Shown here in pieces: positions 51,676 to 60,654 of a stretch of 64,000 bases of DNA. The position numbers and the translations under genes are program-made. Source of the DNA: Erysipelatoclostridium sp. AM42-17. Lineage in GTDB: Bacteria; Bacillota_I; Bacilli_A; Erysipelotrichales; Coprobacillaceae. Numbering within the stretch: position 1 is the stretch's first letter; each line of letters starts with the position of its first letter. The stretch lies in NCBI RefSeq assembly GCF_003480255.1, contig NZ_QUIN01000001.1:62001-126000 (forward strand), read 5' to 3'. Below the pieces are notes generated by a model. The model had not been told where the DNA came from. It searched no databases and saw only the letters and a list, made by a program, of their open reading frames with translations.

Positions 51676-52252
51676 AACATATATCATATATTTAGCTGCT
51701 GGTAACAGTCAACGTTTTAAAGAAAATAAATTATTATATCCAATAAATGGTCAACCGCTTTATCTTTATGGTTTAAATACAATTCGTAAATTATTAAAGA
51801 TACGTCAAGATGTTGAAGTAGTCATTGTAGCAAATGATTTTGTCATTGATGAACCCCATATCATTACTTTGAAAAGTCCTAAAAGTTATTTAGGTGTTTC
51901 TTATTCAATTAAAACTGCTTTAAATTATTTAAGTTTGAAAACAGGAATTTTTCAAATGCTATTTATGGTTAGTGATCAACCGTTTATTAAGCCATCAACT
52001 TTAGACAAGATGATTGACGCTTTTAATCAATCGTCTTGTTCTATATGTACTTTGGCTTATCAAAATGAAGTAGGGAATCCAGTTCTTTTTTCAAACAAGT
52101 ATTATCATGAATTATATACTTTAAAAGGAGACCAAGGCGGAAGAAAAATAGTCAATCAGTATTTAGATGATTGTTTACAATACTATACAGATGATAAATT
52201 AGAATTGTATGATATAGATAAAAAATCTGATTTAAAAAATATTGTTCTTTGA
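51665..52252 (+). CDS. mocA: MocA-like molybdenum cofactor cytidylyltransferase
   Basis: 195 residues from ATG 51665, inside the end of xdhA. Nucleotidyltransferase fold: YIIYLAAGNSQRFKENKLLY (the LAAGxSxRxGxNK loop without the usual glycine), then YSIKTALNYL and FMVSDQPFIKPSTL with the metal Asp, then GNPVLFSNKYY and KGDQGGRKIV. MocA attaches CMP to molybdopterin to make the dinucleotide cofactor used by many xanthine dehydrogenase-family enzymes, which suits its place at the operon end. Confidence 0.88.
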   Translation: MMNKTYIIYLAAGNSQRFKENKLLYPINGQPLYLYGLNTIRKLLKIRQDVEVVIVANDFVIDEPHIITLKSPKSYLGVSYSIKTALNYLSLKTGIFQMLFMVSDQPFIKPSTLDKMIDAFNQSSCSICTLAYQNEVGNPVLFSNKYYHELYTLKGDQGGRKIVNQYLDDCLQYYTDDKLELYDIDKKSDLKNIVL

Positions 52253-52312
52253 AAATAATTTTCATTTTTTCTTTTTATAAGAAAAAAATGTGAAATTCAA
52301 AGAACTTTTTTT
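52244..52312 (+). terminator. Long hairpin terminator
   Basis: GTTCTTTGAA (52244-52253) and TTCAAAGAAC (52296-52305) with an inner T-run/A-run stem, then seven T. It closes the hydroxylase operon. Confidence 0.8.
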
Positions 52313-52376
52313 GTTATTTATTTACTTTATATTTGTTCATCAAGTATAATTAAATTAATTGAATAGGAGGAATAGT

Positions 52377-53777
52377 ATGACAATTAAATTACCTAAGGAT
52401 TTCTTTTTTGGAGCAGCTATGTCTGGGCCTCAAACCGAAGGAGCTTGGAATGTAGGTGGAAGATTAAGATCATATTGGGATATGTATTCTGATATGGAAA
52501 TTAACGCATTTTTTAACAATGTTGGTTCGTATGTTGGAAATGATATGTATCATAAGTATGAAGAAGACATTAAATTATTAAAAAGTTTGAATTTTAAATC
52601 ATTTAGAACATCTATGCAATGGACTCGTTTATTAGACCAAGATGGTAAACTAAACCCTGAAGGGGCTGCATGGTACCATAAATTGATTGACTGTGCAAAT
52701 GAAAATGGAATTGATATCTTTATGAATATGTATCATTTTGATATGCCTGAATATTTAGTTAAACGTGGTGGATGGCAAAATAGAGAAGTTGTTGAAGCTT
52801 ATGCTAATTTTGTTAAAATTGCTATGGAAGAATTTGGAAGTAAAGTTAAATACTGGTTTACATTTAATGAACCAATTGTTGAACCAGAACAACAATTTTT
52901 ACATGGTGTTTGGTATCCTTATCAAAAAGATTTTAAACAATCAATTAATGTTCAATATAATATTACATTAGCACATTGTTTAGCAGTGGCTAATTTTAGA
53001 AAATTAAAGGCTGAAGGTAAGTTATGTGATGGTGCTAAGATTGGTATGATTAACTGTTTTGCTCCACCATATACAAAAGAAAATCCTAGTGCTAATGACT
53101 TAGAAGCAGTACGTATGACAGATGGATTACACAATAGATGGTGGTTAGATGTTGTTGCCCATGGTCATTTACCACAAGATGTTTTAGATACAGTTGAAAA
53201 TGATTGGAAAGTTGAAATCAATCGTCGCCCTGGAGATGAAGCAATTTTAGCTCAAGGTAAAGTAGATTGGTTAGGATTTAACTATTATCAACCAACTCGT
53301 GTGCAAGCACCTGATAGCAAGTTTGATGAAAATGGACTACCTTGTATTTCAAAACCTTATATTTGGCCTGAAAGAAAAATGAATGTATATCGTGGATGGG
53401 AAATTTATCCTAAAGGAATCTATGATTTTGGTATGAAAATCAAAAAAGAATGTCCTGATTTACCTTTCTTTATTTCAGAAAATGGAATGGGTGTTGAAGG
53501 TGAAGAAAAATATATGGATGAAAATGGTGTAGTTCAAGATGATTATCGTATTGAATTTGTTAGAGATCACTTAGAATGGATAGCTAAAGCCATTGAAGAT
53601 GGGGCAAACTGCTTAGGATATCATTATTGGGGTGTTATTGATAACTGGTCATGGATCAATGCATTCAAAAATAGATACGGATTTATTCGAGTATGCTTAG
53701 ATGACGGTTATAAACGTAAAGAGAAAAAATCGGCTGCATGGATTAGAGAAGTTGCCAAAACAAATGAATTTGAATAA
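52377..53777 (+). CDS. GH1 beta-glucosidase / 6-phospho-beta-glucosidase
   Basis: 466 residues from ATG 52377 (SD TAGGAGG). Family GH1: FFFGAAMSGPQTEGAWN at the start, acid/base motif YWFTFNEPIVEP, nucleophile motif FFISENGMGVEG, and GYHYWGVIDNWSWINAFKNR near the end. It hydrolyses beta-glucosides, phosphorylated or not; the phospho-specific pocket residues cannot be judged by eye, and no PTS gene adjoins it. It is monocistronic, between two terminators. Confidence 0.9.
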   Translation: MTIKLPKDFFFGAAMSGPQTEGAWNVGGRLRSYWDMYSDMEINAFFNNVGSYVGNDMYHKYEEDIKLLKSLNFKSFRTSMQWTRLLDQDGKLNPEGAAWYHKLIDCANENGIDIFMNMYHFDMPEYLVKRGGWQNREVVEAYANFVKIAMEEFGSKVKYWFTFNEPIVEPEQQFLHGVWYPYQKDFKQSINVQYNITLAHCLAVANFRKLKAEGKLCDGAKIGMINCFAPPYTKENPSANDLEAVRMTDGLHNRWWLDVVAHGHLPQDVLDTVENDWKVEINRRPGDEAILAQGKVDWLGFNYYQPTRVQAPDSKFDENGLPCISKPYIWPERKMNVYRGWEIYPKGIYDFGMKIKKECPDLPFFISENGMGVEGEEKYMDENGVVQDDYRIEFVRDHLEWIAKAIEDGANCLGYHYWGVIDNWSWINAFKNRYGFIRVCLDDGYKRKEKKSAAWIREVAKTNEFE

Positions 53778-53806
53778 AACAAAACCCTTAGGGGTTTTGT
53801 TTTTTT
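53776..53806 (+). terminator. Rho-independent terminator
   Basis: AAAACAAAACCC, loop TTA, GGGGTTTTGTTTTTTT; overlaps the GH1 stop. Confidence 0.9.
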
Positions 53807-53889
53807 AAAGAAATCATGTGAAATGTGTTTTTAAGTTTACTTGTGAATTTAATTATAATATAATTGTCAAGTGAAAGGATGGAGATAGT

Positions 53890-56007
53890 ATGGCCTTTAA
53901 ATTTAAAGATCAAATTTCAAAAGTTAAATTTTATGGTTCAAGTGAAGAACAAAAATTTCAAAATAGTAAAACTGACAATATTATTTCCAAAAGAATTCTT
54001 TTTTTAATTTGTCTTACTGCTGTTTTTATTGTTGTTTTAATTGCAAGACTTGCTTATATTCAATTTCACCAAGCTGACGATTTGGCAGTTAAACTAGAAA
54101 CGTATGGAAGTCAAACATACACTTCTGATGCACCACGTGGTGAAATTTATGATAGAAATTATACTAAATTAGTCGGTAATAAAAATGTTATTTGTGTTAC
54201 TTATTATGCTCCTAAATCAATTAAAAGTGAAGAAATTACAACAATTGCTAAATTTTTAGCACGTAATATCCAATTAGATAATGATGCCAATAGCGTAACA
54301 TTAAGAAATAAAAAAGACTATTTTATAATGAAACATAAAAAAGAAGCTGACGCTTTAGTTTCTAATCAAGAACGAAAAAAATATCAAGGACAAGAAAACG
54401 AAAAAAAAGTCATTTATAATTTGCAACTTGAACGTATTAGCGAAGATATGATTAATAATGCGATGTCTCAAGATGATATAGAAGAAGCTAGATTTGAATA
54501 TTTAATGAATAACTGTACGAGTGGAGCAGTTGTACTTGCAGAAGGGATTAGTGTAGAAGAAGCAAGTATTATTGGTGAAAATTCTAACTTTTTAAAGGGG
54601 ATTGAAGTCAATACTGATTGGACCCGATCTAATGAACAAAACAATCAGCTTAAGACGGTACTAGGACGTGTTACAACAAAAAAAGAAGGTCTACCAGCCG
54701 AAATGAAAAAACAATTACTTGCACTAGGATATCAAAATAATGCTCGTGTAGGTATTTCTGGTTTAGAAAGCCAATATGAAAACATTTTGCGTGGTGGAGA
54801 TTCGACATACACATTAACATATGATCAAAATGGAAATCCTAAAAGGGTTAATACTAAAGAAGGATCAAGTGGGCAAAATATACGTTTATCAATTGACAGT
54901 GAATTACAACAACTTTCTGATTCTTTAATCGAAAATGAATTAAAAGCTGCTAATTCACGCAATAAGTATTTTAATCAGATGTATTTCATGATGATAGATC
55001 CAAATACTGGAGAAATCTTAGTGATGTCAGGTAAAGAAATTGATAAAGAAACAGGCGAGGTGTCTGATTTTGCCTATGGAAATTATACAAGTAGTGTTAA
55101 AATTGGTTCAACAACTAAAGCCGGAACTTTATACACTGGGTTTAAAGAAAATGTGATTGTTCCAAACACTTACTTTGTCGATGAACCGATTGTTTTTAAG
55201 TATACAAAAGCTAAAAAATCATGGAAAACAATGGGAAATATCAATGAAGTTGATGCCATGGCACTATCTTCTAATGTTTATATGTTTAAACTTGTCATGA
55301 AATTAGCTAACTTTAATTATGTTCCTAATGGTCCATTAAATATTAGTATGGAAACTTTTACTAAATCGATGGCCACATTAAGAAGAGATCTAGGAGAATT
55401 GGGATTAGGTGTAAAAACTGGTGTAGATGTACCAAATGAGGGATTAGGATATCGTGGAAGTAAAACTGAACGAGGAATGCTTCTTGATATGGCTATTGGA
55501 CAATATGATACATATACTCCAATTCAATTAGCTCAATATACATGCACACTTGCAAATATGGGTGTAAAGGTAAGACCTCATTTCCTTGTTGACTCTTTCA
55601 AAAAAGATAATAATGGCAATAATGTTGTTACCTATTCTTATAAGAAAGATATCATGGATGATGTTTCAAATCAGACTGATGCTTTTCAACAAATAAAAAA
55701 AGGGATGAGAGCCTGTGTAACAAGAAGTGACGGAACAACTCATAAATATTGGTCAGAGAAACCATATGCCGTTTATTGTAAATCAGGAACTGCAGAAACA
55801 TATGATCCAAATGACACAACCGATTATCCTAACCATTTACAAATAGGATATATTTCAGCAACTGAAGATAGCCAACCATTGGTTGCCTTTGTTTGTGTTT
55901 GCTATCGTCAAACGGTTGCATCAAGTGGTGATAGTTCATCAACAGCCTATATTTCAAATCAAATCATTGATAAATATGTAGAAAAATATGGTTTAAATGA
56001 AAAATAG
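53890..56007 (+). CDS. Class B penicillin-binding protein (transpeptidase)
   Basis: 705 residues. One N-terminal membrane anchor (ILFLICLTAVFIVVLIARL), a PBP dimerisation domain (DAPRGEIYDRNYTKLVGNKN), and a transpeptidase domain with all three active-site motifs: S407-x-x-K410 in GSTTKAGT, SSN at 460-462, and KSGT at 631-634. It cross-links peptidoglycan during growth or division, like PBP2/SpoVD-type proteins. GATGGAGATAGT precedes the ATG. The STTK form replaces the commoner STFK. Confidence 0.93.
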   Translation: MAFKFKDQISKVKFYGSSEEQKFQNSKTDNIISKRILFLICLTAVFIVVLIARLAYIQFHQADDLAVKLETYGSQTYTSDAPRGEIYDRNYTKLVGNKNVICVTYYAPKSIKSEEITTIAKFLARNIQLDNDANSVTLRNKKDYFIMKHKKEADALVSNQERKKYQGQENEKKVIYNLQLERISEDMINNAMSQDDIEEARFEYLMNNCTSGAVVLAEGISVEEASIIGENSNFLKGIEVNTDWTRSNEQNNQLKTVLGRVTTKKEGLPAEMKKQLLALGYQNNARVGISGLESQYENILRGGDSTYTLTYDQNGNPKRVNTKEGSSGQNIRLSIDSELQQLSDSLIENELKAANSRNKYFNQMYFMMIDPNTGEILVMSGKEIDKETGEVSDFAYGNYTSSVKIGSTTKAGTLYTGFKENVIVPNTYFVDEPIVFKYTKAKKSWKTMGNINEVDAMALSSNVYMFKLVMKLANFNYVPNGPLNISMETFTKSMATLRRDLGELGLGVKTGVDVPNEGLGYRGSKTERGMLLDMAIGQYDTYTPIQLAQYTCTLANMGVKVRPHFLVDSFKKDNNGNNVVTYSYKKDIMDDVSNQTDAFQQIKKGMRACVTRSDGTTHKYWSEKPYAVYCKSGTAETYDPNDTTDYPNHLQIGYISATEDSQPLVAFVCVCYRQTVASSGDSSSTAYISNQIIDKYVEKYGLNEK

Positions 56008-56074
56008 TCTAGTATTTAAAAAATATTTATGATATGATGTATAACGAAAGTTTTATGGATACGGAGGTGTAATC

Positions 56075-56224
56075 ATGAGAGAAAATATCATTTTAAAATG
56101 TACTGAATGTGGTGAAGAAAATTATATTAATACTAAAAATAAAAGAAATCATCCAGATAGAATGGAAGTAAATAAATACTGTCCAAAATGTAATAAAAAA
56201 ACAGTTCATAAAGAAAAAAAATAA
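56075..56224 (+). CDS. rpmG: 50S ribosomal protein L33
   Basis: 49 residues: [19 protein letters not shown] at the start, [17 protein letters not shown] in the middle, [14 protein letters not shown] at the end. The two CxxC pairs (CTEC, CPKC) mark the zinc-binding C+ form of L33. ACGGAGGTGTAATC is the SD. Short ribosomal protein genes like this are easy to overlook. It is followed directly by a terminator. Confidence 0.96.
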   Translation: MRENIILKCTECGEENYINTKNKRNHPDRMEVNKYCPKCNKKTVHKEKK

Positions 56225-56241
56225 GCTTTGGCTTATTTTTT
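56216..56241 (+). terminator. Rho-independent terminator
   Basis: AAAAAATAAGC (56216-56226) and GCTTATTTTTT (56231-56241); overlaps the rpmG stop. Confidence 0.85.
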
Positions 56242-56271
56242 TTATATGTTTAAACATTGAAAGGAATATAT

Positions 56272-56886
56272 ATGAAAGTCATACAATTAACTTTAGGAAT
56301 GATGCAAAGTCATTGCTATATTATTTATAAACATAATCAAGCTATCATTATTGACCCCGGTGATGAACCAGAAATAATACAAATGCATCTTAGTCAAAAT
56401 CAGTTAAGTCCGATTGCTATTATGCTTACACATGGACATTTTGATCATATAGGAGCGGTAGATTATCTTGTTGATCTATATCATATTCCTGTTTATTTGC
56501 ATCAAGATGATGAAAAAATGGTATATGATAGTCAATTAAATTTATCTTATTTCAATCAACCATTTGTTTTAAAAAGTAAAGTTCAACATATGGGAAAAGA
56601 GATTACATTAGGAGATTTTTACTTTAATATTATTCATGCACCAGGACATAGTGAAGGTTCAGTCTTAATTTTATGCAAAGAAGAACATATACTTTTTTCA
56701 GGTGATGTTATTTTTAAAGATTCCATTGGGCGTTGTGATTTCCCTGGTTCTTCCTTTAAACAAATGCAACAATCACTAAATACAATAAAAGAAATAAAAG
56801 TTGATTACGTGCTTTATCCTGGACATGGGTTACAAAGCACTTTACAAAATGAAAAAAAGCATAATCCTTATCTAAGTTCTATTTAA
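56272..56886 (+). CDS. MBL-fold metallo-hydrolase (glyoxalase II-like, YqgX type)
   Basis: 204 residues from ATG 56272 (SD GAAAGGAATATAT). Metallo-beta-lactamase fold with the zinc motif LTHGHFDHIGAVDYL, then HAPGHSEGS and FSGDVIFKDSIGRCDFPGS, and C-terminal YPGHG. In B. subtilis the similar yqgX gene also precedes the comG operon. The likely activity is hydrolysis of a glutathione- or bacillithiol-type thioester, which is not proven. Confidence 0.9.
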   Translation: MKVIQLTLGMMQSHCYIIYKHNQAIIIDPGDEPEIIQMHLSQNQLSPIAIMLTHGHFDHIGAVDYLVDLYHIPVYLHQDDEKMVYDSQLNLSYFNQPFVLKSKVQHMGKEITLGDFYFNIIHAPGHSEGSVLILCKEEHILFSGDVIFKDSIGRCDFPGSSFKQMQQSLNTIKEIKVDYVLYPGHGLQSTLQNEKKHNPYLSSI

Positions 56887-56908
56887 ATCTAAATAGAACT
56901 TTTTTTTC
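56875..56908 (+). terminator. Rho-independent terminator
   Basis: AGTTCTATTT (56875-56884) and AAATAGAACT (56891-56900), then eight T. Confidence 0.85.
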
Positions 56909-56964
56909 ATTTTTTTGAAGAAAAACATCTCTTTTTTTTATATATAAATATAGGAGGGATGAAT

Positions 56965-57921
56965 GTGAATCAATATTATGAAAGACTTATTTATAATGCT
57001 ATTGAAAAGGGGGTATCCGATATCCATATTCATGCGAGTCATCATTCCAAGATACTGTTTAGAACAAGTGGAAAACTTGTTGTTTGGGAAAAATTAAAGC
57101 TAGATTATGCCAAAAGGATTGTCAATTATATTCGATATATTTCTAAAATTGATATGAATTATCGTAATAAACCACAAACAGGACATTTAGTTTACAATTT
57201 AAAAGGGAAAAAATATAATTTGCGGGTTTCTTCATTAGTAGGAAAAGATGATGATACAATCGTTATTCGAATATTAAATAATCATCAATCATTATCTATT
57301 GATATGCTAACTTCTATTAAAAAGGTGCAAAATTTTTTATTTGATATTGTAAGCGAGGATCATGGCTTATTTGTTATTAGTGGTGCAACTGGATCAGGTA
57401 AGTCAACAACCTTGTACACACTGTTAGATACAATTTATCAACAAAAACAACGTAATATTATCACGCTTGAAGATCCTATTGAAATTGATAAAAATTATTG
57501 TTTACAAATTCAACTTAATGAGAATCAAGGAATCACCTATGATGAATCGCTAAAACAAATTTTAAGACATGATCCAGATGTTATCATGATTGGAGAAATT
57601 CGTGATGAAATAACTGCACACTTAGCTTTGACATGTGCTTTAACAGGTCATCTTGTCCTAACGACAATCCATGCCAGTAATTGTAGGAGTACAATAAAAC
57701 GTTTAGAGAATTTAGGAATTAATCGTATTGATTTACAAGATGTTTTAGTAGGAATCATGACTCAAAAGATGACTTTTAATGAAAAAGGGCAACATATTAT
57801 TTTACCGGAATTTATGAACAAGCAACAAATCGATTCTTTCCTTCAAAAACATAACACATCATACTTTGATTTTGAGCAAGCAACACAATCGTTAAACGAT
57901 TTAGGTGTATATAATGAATGA
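56965..57921 (+). CDS. comGA: Competence pilus ATPase ComGA
   Basis: About 318 residues. GTG 56965 has ideal spacing from AGGAGG; ATG 56959 is only one base from it. Secretion/pilus ATPase family: Walker A VISGATGSGKSTTLYTLLD, Asp box ITLEDPIEI, Walker B DVIMIGEIRDEITAHLAL, His box TGHLVLTTIHASN. It powers assembly of the competence pseudopilus that brings DNA to the cell. First gene of the comG operon; overlaps comGB by 8 bases. Confidence 0.94.
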   Translation: MNQYYERLIYNAIEKGVSDIHIHASHHSKILFRTSGKLVVWEKLKLDYAKRIVNYIRYISKIDMNYRNKPQTGHLVYNLKGKKYNLRVSSLVGKDDDTIVIRILNNHQSLSIDMLTSIKKVQNFLFDIVSEDHGLFVISGATGSGKSTTLYTLLDTIYQQKQRNIITLEDPIEIDKNYCLQIQLNENQGITYDESLKQILRHDPDVIMIGEIRDEITAHLALTCALTGHLVLTTIHASNCRSTIKRLENLGINRIDLQDVLVGIMTQKMTFNEKGQHIILPEFMNKQQIDSFLQKHNTSYFDFEQATQSLNDLGVYNE

Positions 57922-58918
57922 ACAACTTATTGATTTGTTAGAAAGTTTTGCTCGTTTTATTGAACAAGGGTTTAATATTCAAGATATTGCCGTGTTTATT
58001 CAGCCTATTGATCAAATTGGATTTGTTGAATCTTTAAATCAGTGTATGAATGAGGGATTGAGTATTGATGATGCTTTACAAAAATGTAAATTGCCACATT
58101 ATTTTTTAGAGTACTATCAGTTTTTTAAATTACATTTTTCTTTAAGCGAAACATTGTTAAAAACTTTAAAAATATGTAAAAAAAGAAATGAAATAAAAAG
58201 GTCTTTAGTTAAAAGATTAACTTACCCTGTTTTTATGATTGTTTTTTTAGTTATTTTTTCTATTTTCGTTTTAGTGTTCTTATTACCACAAGTAGAAAAT
58301 CTATTTATTGAATTTAATATTGAAAAAAGCATCTTAGTTAAAATTGTTTTTATATTATTAAAATTTATACCCTGGATAGTTGTTTTAACCCTCCTTTGTT
58401 TGGGGTCTATTACTTTTTTTACTTTATTTTCAATAAAACAGCAAAGGTATGATTATATTGATTTTTTGATCAGTCATACTCATGTTATGAGTAAATTAAT
58501 TAAAAAATATTATTCAATTAAATTTGCGATTTATTACAATGAACTATTAGAAAATCATTATGACGCATTGTCTATCATTGAAACGCTCTATCAACAAATT
58601 GATGACAGTGATATAAAAATGATTGTTTATGAGCTTTATCATCATATTTTAGAAGGACTAAGTATTGAAGATGTCATTAATGAATTTGACTATTTTGAAA
58701 TGGAATTTAAGCATTTTTTCAGTTTGATTATGAATAATCAAACTTATGATATTCAATTAGATGATTATATTCTTTACTCTACAAAACAAATAGAAATGAA
58801 AGTAAATAAAATGATAAAACTATTTGTTCCGTTAATTTATGGCTTTGTATCATTGTTTGTTATTACAATTTACATATCTATTGTGATACCAATGATGAAT
58901 GTTGTCAGTACATTATAA
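57914..58918 (+). CDS. comGB: Competence pilus membrane platform ComGB
   Basis: 334 residues from ATG 57914, overlapping comGA. GspF/PilC-type polytopic platform protein: LESFARFIEQGFNIQDIAVF at the start, then membrane segments VFLVIFSIFVLVFLLPQV and IPWIVVLTLLCLGSITFFTL and a third at the C-terminus. It is weaker in sequence but clear by position and topology. Confidence 0.9.
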   Translation: MNEQLIDLLESFARFIEQGFNIQDIAVFIQPIDQIGFVESLNQCMNEGLSIDDALQKCKLPHYFLEYYQFFKLHFSLSETLLKTLKICKKRNEIKRSLVKRLTYPVFMIVFLVIFSIFVLVFLLPQVENLFIEFNIEKSILVKIVFILLKFIPWIVVLTLLCLGSITFFTLFSIKQQRYDYIDFLISHTHVMSKLIKKYYSIKFAIYYNELLENHYDALSIIETLYQQIDDSDIKMIVYELYHHILEGLSIEDVINEFDYFEMEFKHFFSLIMNNQTYDIQLDDYILYSTKQIEMKVNKMIKLFVPLIYGFVSLFVITIYISIVIPMMNVVSTL

Positions 58919-58930
58919 GGAGGATAAGTT

Positions 58931-59248
58931 ATGAAACATGTTCGTCACCAACAAGGATTTACATTAATTGAAATGATCTTTTGCATCAGTGTTATTTTAG
59001 TTATTTTACTTCTCGTCATTCCTGAAGTAACATCAAAAAATAGATTAGTCAAAGAAAAAAGTTGCGACGCTCAAATCGAAGTTGTCAATTCCCAAATCAT
59101 TTTATACGAAATCGACCATGGTGAGTTACCTACATCAATGTCACAGTTAACATCAGGAGCTCATCCATACTTAAAAGAAAAACAAGCTATCTGTCCTTCA
59201 GGGTTAGCAATTTCAATCTCTGATGGAGAAGCTTATGTCTCAAAATAA
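58931..59248 (+). CDS. comGC: Major competence pseudopilin ComGC
   Basis: 105 residues. Type IV prepilin: QQGFTLIEMIFCISVILVIL, cut between Gly and Phe by the ComC peptidase, then a soluble domain beginning DAQIEVVNSQIILYEIDHGE, ending with a cysteine-containing ICPSGLAISI. Major subunit of the pseudopilus. AAGGAGGATAAGTT is the SD. Confidence 0.93.
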   Translation: MKHVRHQQGFTLIEMIFCISVILVILLLVIPEVTSKNRLVKEKSCDAQIEVVNSQIILYEIDHGELPTSMSQLTSGAHPYLKEKQAICPSGLAISISDGEAYVSK

Positions 59249-59642
59249 AGGATTTACAATGATTGAAATCATTTTTACATTGTCTATAATTTTAATATTA
59301 TCCAGTTTCACATTGTATAATACAAAAAAAGAAGTAAAAGTTTCTTATCAAAATGTTAAACATAATATCTCAAATATTATTGATGAAGCTAAAGACACTG
59401 CATTAACACAACATATCCAGATTAATTTAGAATTTAACTATAATAAAATTTCGTATACGTATAATAATAAGACCTATCGTTACGTATTACCTCATGAATA
59501 TTCATTCGAACATATAGAAAAAGTATACTTTAATCAAAATGGATCTATTAATCAAGCTAATCATATTAATTTGCGATTTCACGATAAAGTGTATTCAATT
59601 GTTTTTCATTTAGGGGCAGGTGATTATTATTTTAAAGAATAA
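59235..59642 (+). CDS. comGD: Pseudopilin ComGD
   Basis: 135 residues from ATG 59235, overlapping comGC; GGAG at 59225-59228 is its SD. Prepilin signature NKGFTMIEIIFTLSIILILS, then YNTKKEVKVSYQNVKHN. Minor pseudopilin, by position ComGD. Confidence 0.88.
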   Translation: MSQNKGFTMIEIIFTLSIILILSSFTLYNTKKEVKVSYQNVKHNISNIIDEAKDTALTQHIQINLEFNYNKISYTYNNKTYRYVLPHEYSFEHIEKVYFNQNGSINQANHINLRFHDKVYSIVFHLGAGDYYFKE

Positions 59643-59850
59643 AGGTGCTACTCTTGTTGAAACACTACTCGCTTTTTCTATTTTTATCTCATGTATTGTA
59701 CTTCTTATTTCATTTTATGTTTTAGGTCATAAACAAAATACAAACATATTTAAACAATATGATCATTATCTGTTATCTCAAGAAAAAAAGGAAAAAGATT
59801 TATGGATTCAAGAAGATTACCATGCTCTGATGAATACGGTTTTACGTTAA
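59620..59850 (+). CDS. comGE: Minor pseudopilin, ComGE-like
   Basis: 76 residues from GTG 59620. Prepilin-like start KNKGATLVETLLAFSIFISC and hydrophobic helix, then a short polar tail (LLSQEKKEKDLWIQEDYH). Small size and order in the operon mark it as ComGE-like. It overlaps both neighbours. Assignment rests on position and the pilin motif. Confidence 0.75.
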   Translation: MIIILKNKGATLVETLLAFSIFISCIVLLISFYVLGHKQNTNIFKQYDHYLLSQEKKEKDLWIQEDYHALMNTVLR

Positions 59851-60284
59851 TTGAAGTTTTATTGTCATTGGTTATTACTTTAATGATTGTAATAAACAGT
59901 GCAACGATTATTGGGTTTGTTTATAAAAGCCAAAATCCAGAAATAATTGACTCAAAATTACAGAATGCTATGAAAATATTAAGTCAAAATATCGTAACAG
60001 GATATGATTATCAATATGGGCGTGAATTAAATTTTAAAAATGAAAAAGATGAAGAAGTTTCTATCTTTTTAGATTCCAAAAACAGATTAATTATGACACC
60101 TGGACATTATATATATTGTCATGATATCGAAAGTGTTAATTTTTATAAAAAAGATCACTTGATCTATATTGTTCTTACTACAAAAAAACATCAAAGTACA
60201 TTTTTAATAGGGAGTGATTATGACGAACCAGAAGGGGACGGTACTGCAAATAACACTTATCATGCTTTTTATTATTACCTTTAA
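59802..60284 (+). CDS. comGF: Pseudopilin ComGF
   Basis: 160 residues from ATG 59802. Signature DEYGFTLIEVLLSLVITLMI, then a soluble part with SKLQNAMKILSQNIVTGYDY and FLDSKNRLIMTPGHYIYCHD typical of ComGF. Overlaps ComGE and ComGG genes. Confidence 0.86.
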   Translation: MDSRRLPCSDEYGFTLIEVLLSLVITLMIVINSATIIGFVYKSQNPEIIDSKLQNAMKILSQNIVTGYDYQYGRELNFKNEKDEEVSIFLDSKNRLIMTPGHYIYCHDIESVNFYKKDHLIYIVLTTKKHQSTFLIGSDYDEPEGDGTANNTYHAFYYYL

Positions 60285-60588
60285 TATTTTAACGATTTTT
60301 AATTACTGCATTATTCAAGCTAAAGCGATAAAAAGAATTGAATTAATTGATCAACAACGCATATTGGAAGTGACGCTTATCGCATATTTTAAAAATGAAG
60401 TTAAAAATAGTTTATTATTGAGTGATGAATATATTGAGGATAATAAGATAGTAAAATACATAGTTGATGATATGGGGGATGAGTATGAAATAACTGTAGA
60501 AGAAACAAGCGGTTTTAATGTGATAATGAAAATATCACTAGATAAAAGCAAATTTAAAGTAAATAAAATAAGCTATGAATCAAAATGA
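60220..60588 (+). CDS. comGG: Minor pseudopilin, ComGG-like
   Basis: 122 residues from ATG 60220 (SD AGGGAG). Class III-like signal NQKGTVLQITLIMLFIITFN, lacking the glutamate at position 5, as in ComGG proteins. Then IELIDQQRILEVTLIAYF. Weakly conserved; assigned by operon position. Confidence 0.75.
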   Translation: MTNQKGTVLQITLIMLFIITFNILTIFNYCIIQAKAIKRIELIDQQRILEVTLIAYFKNEVKNSLLLSDEYIEDNKIVKYIVDDMGDEYEITVEETSGFNVIMKISLDKSKFKVNKISYESK

Positions 60589-60654
60589 AACTATTCACTT
60601 TGTAATGAATTTTTGTTATAATGCATAAGAAAAATCATTGTAAAGGAGAATATT

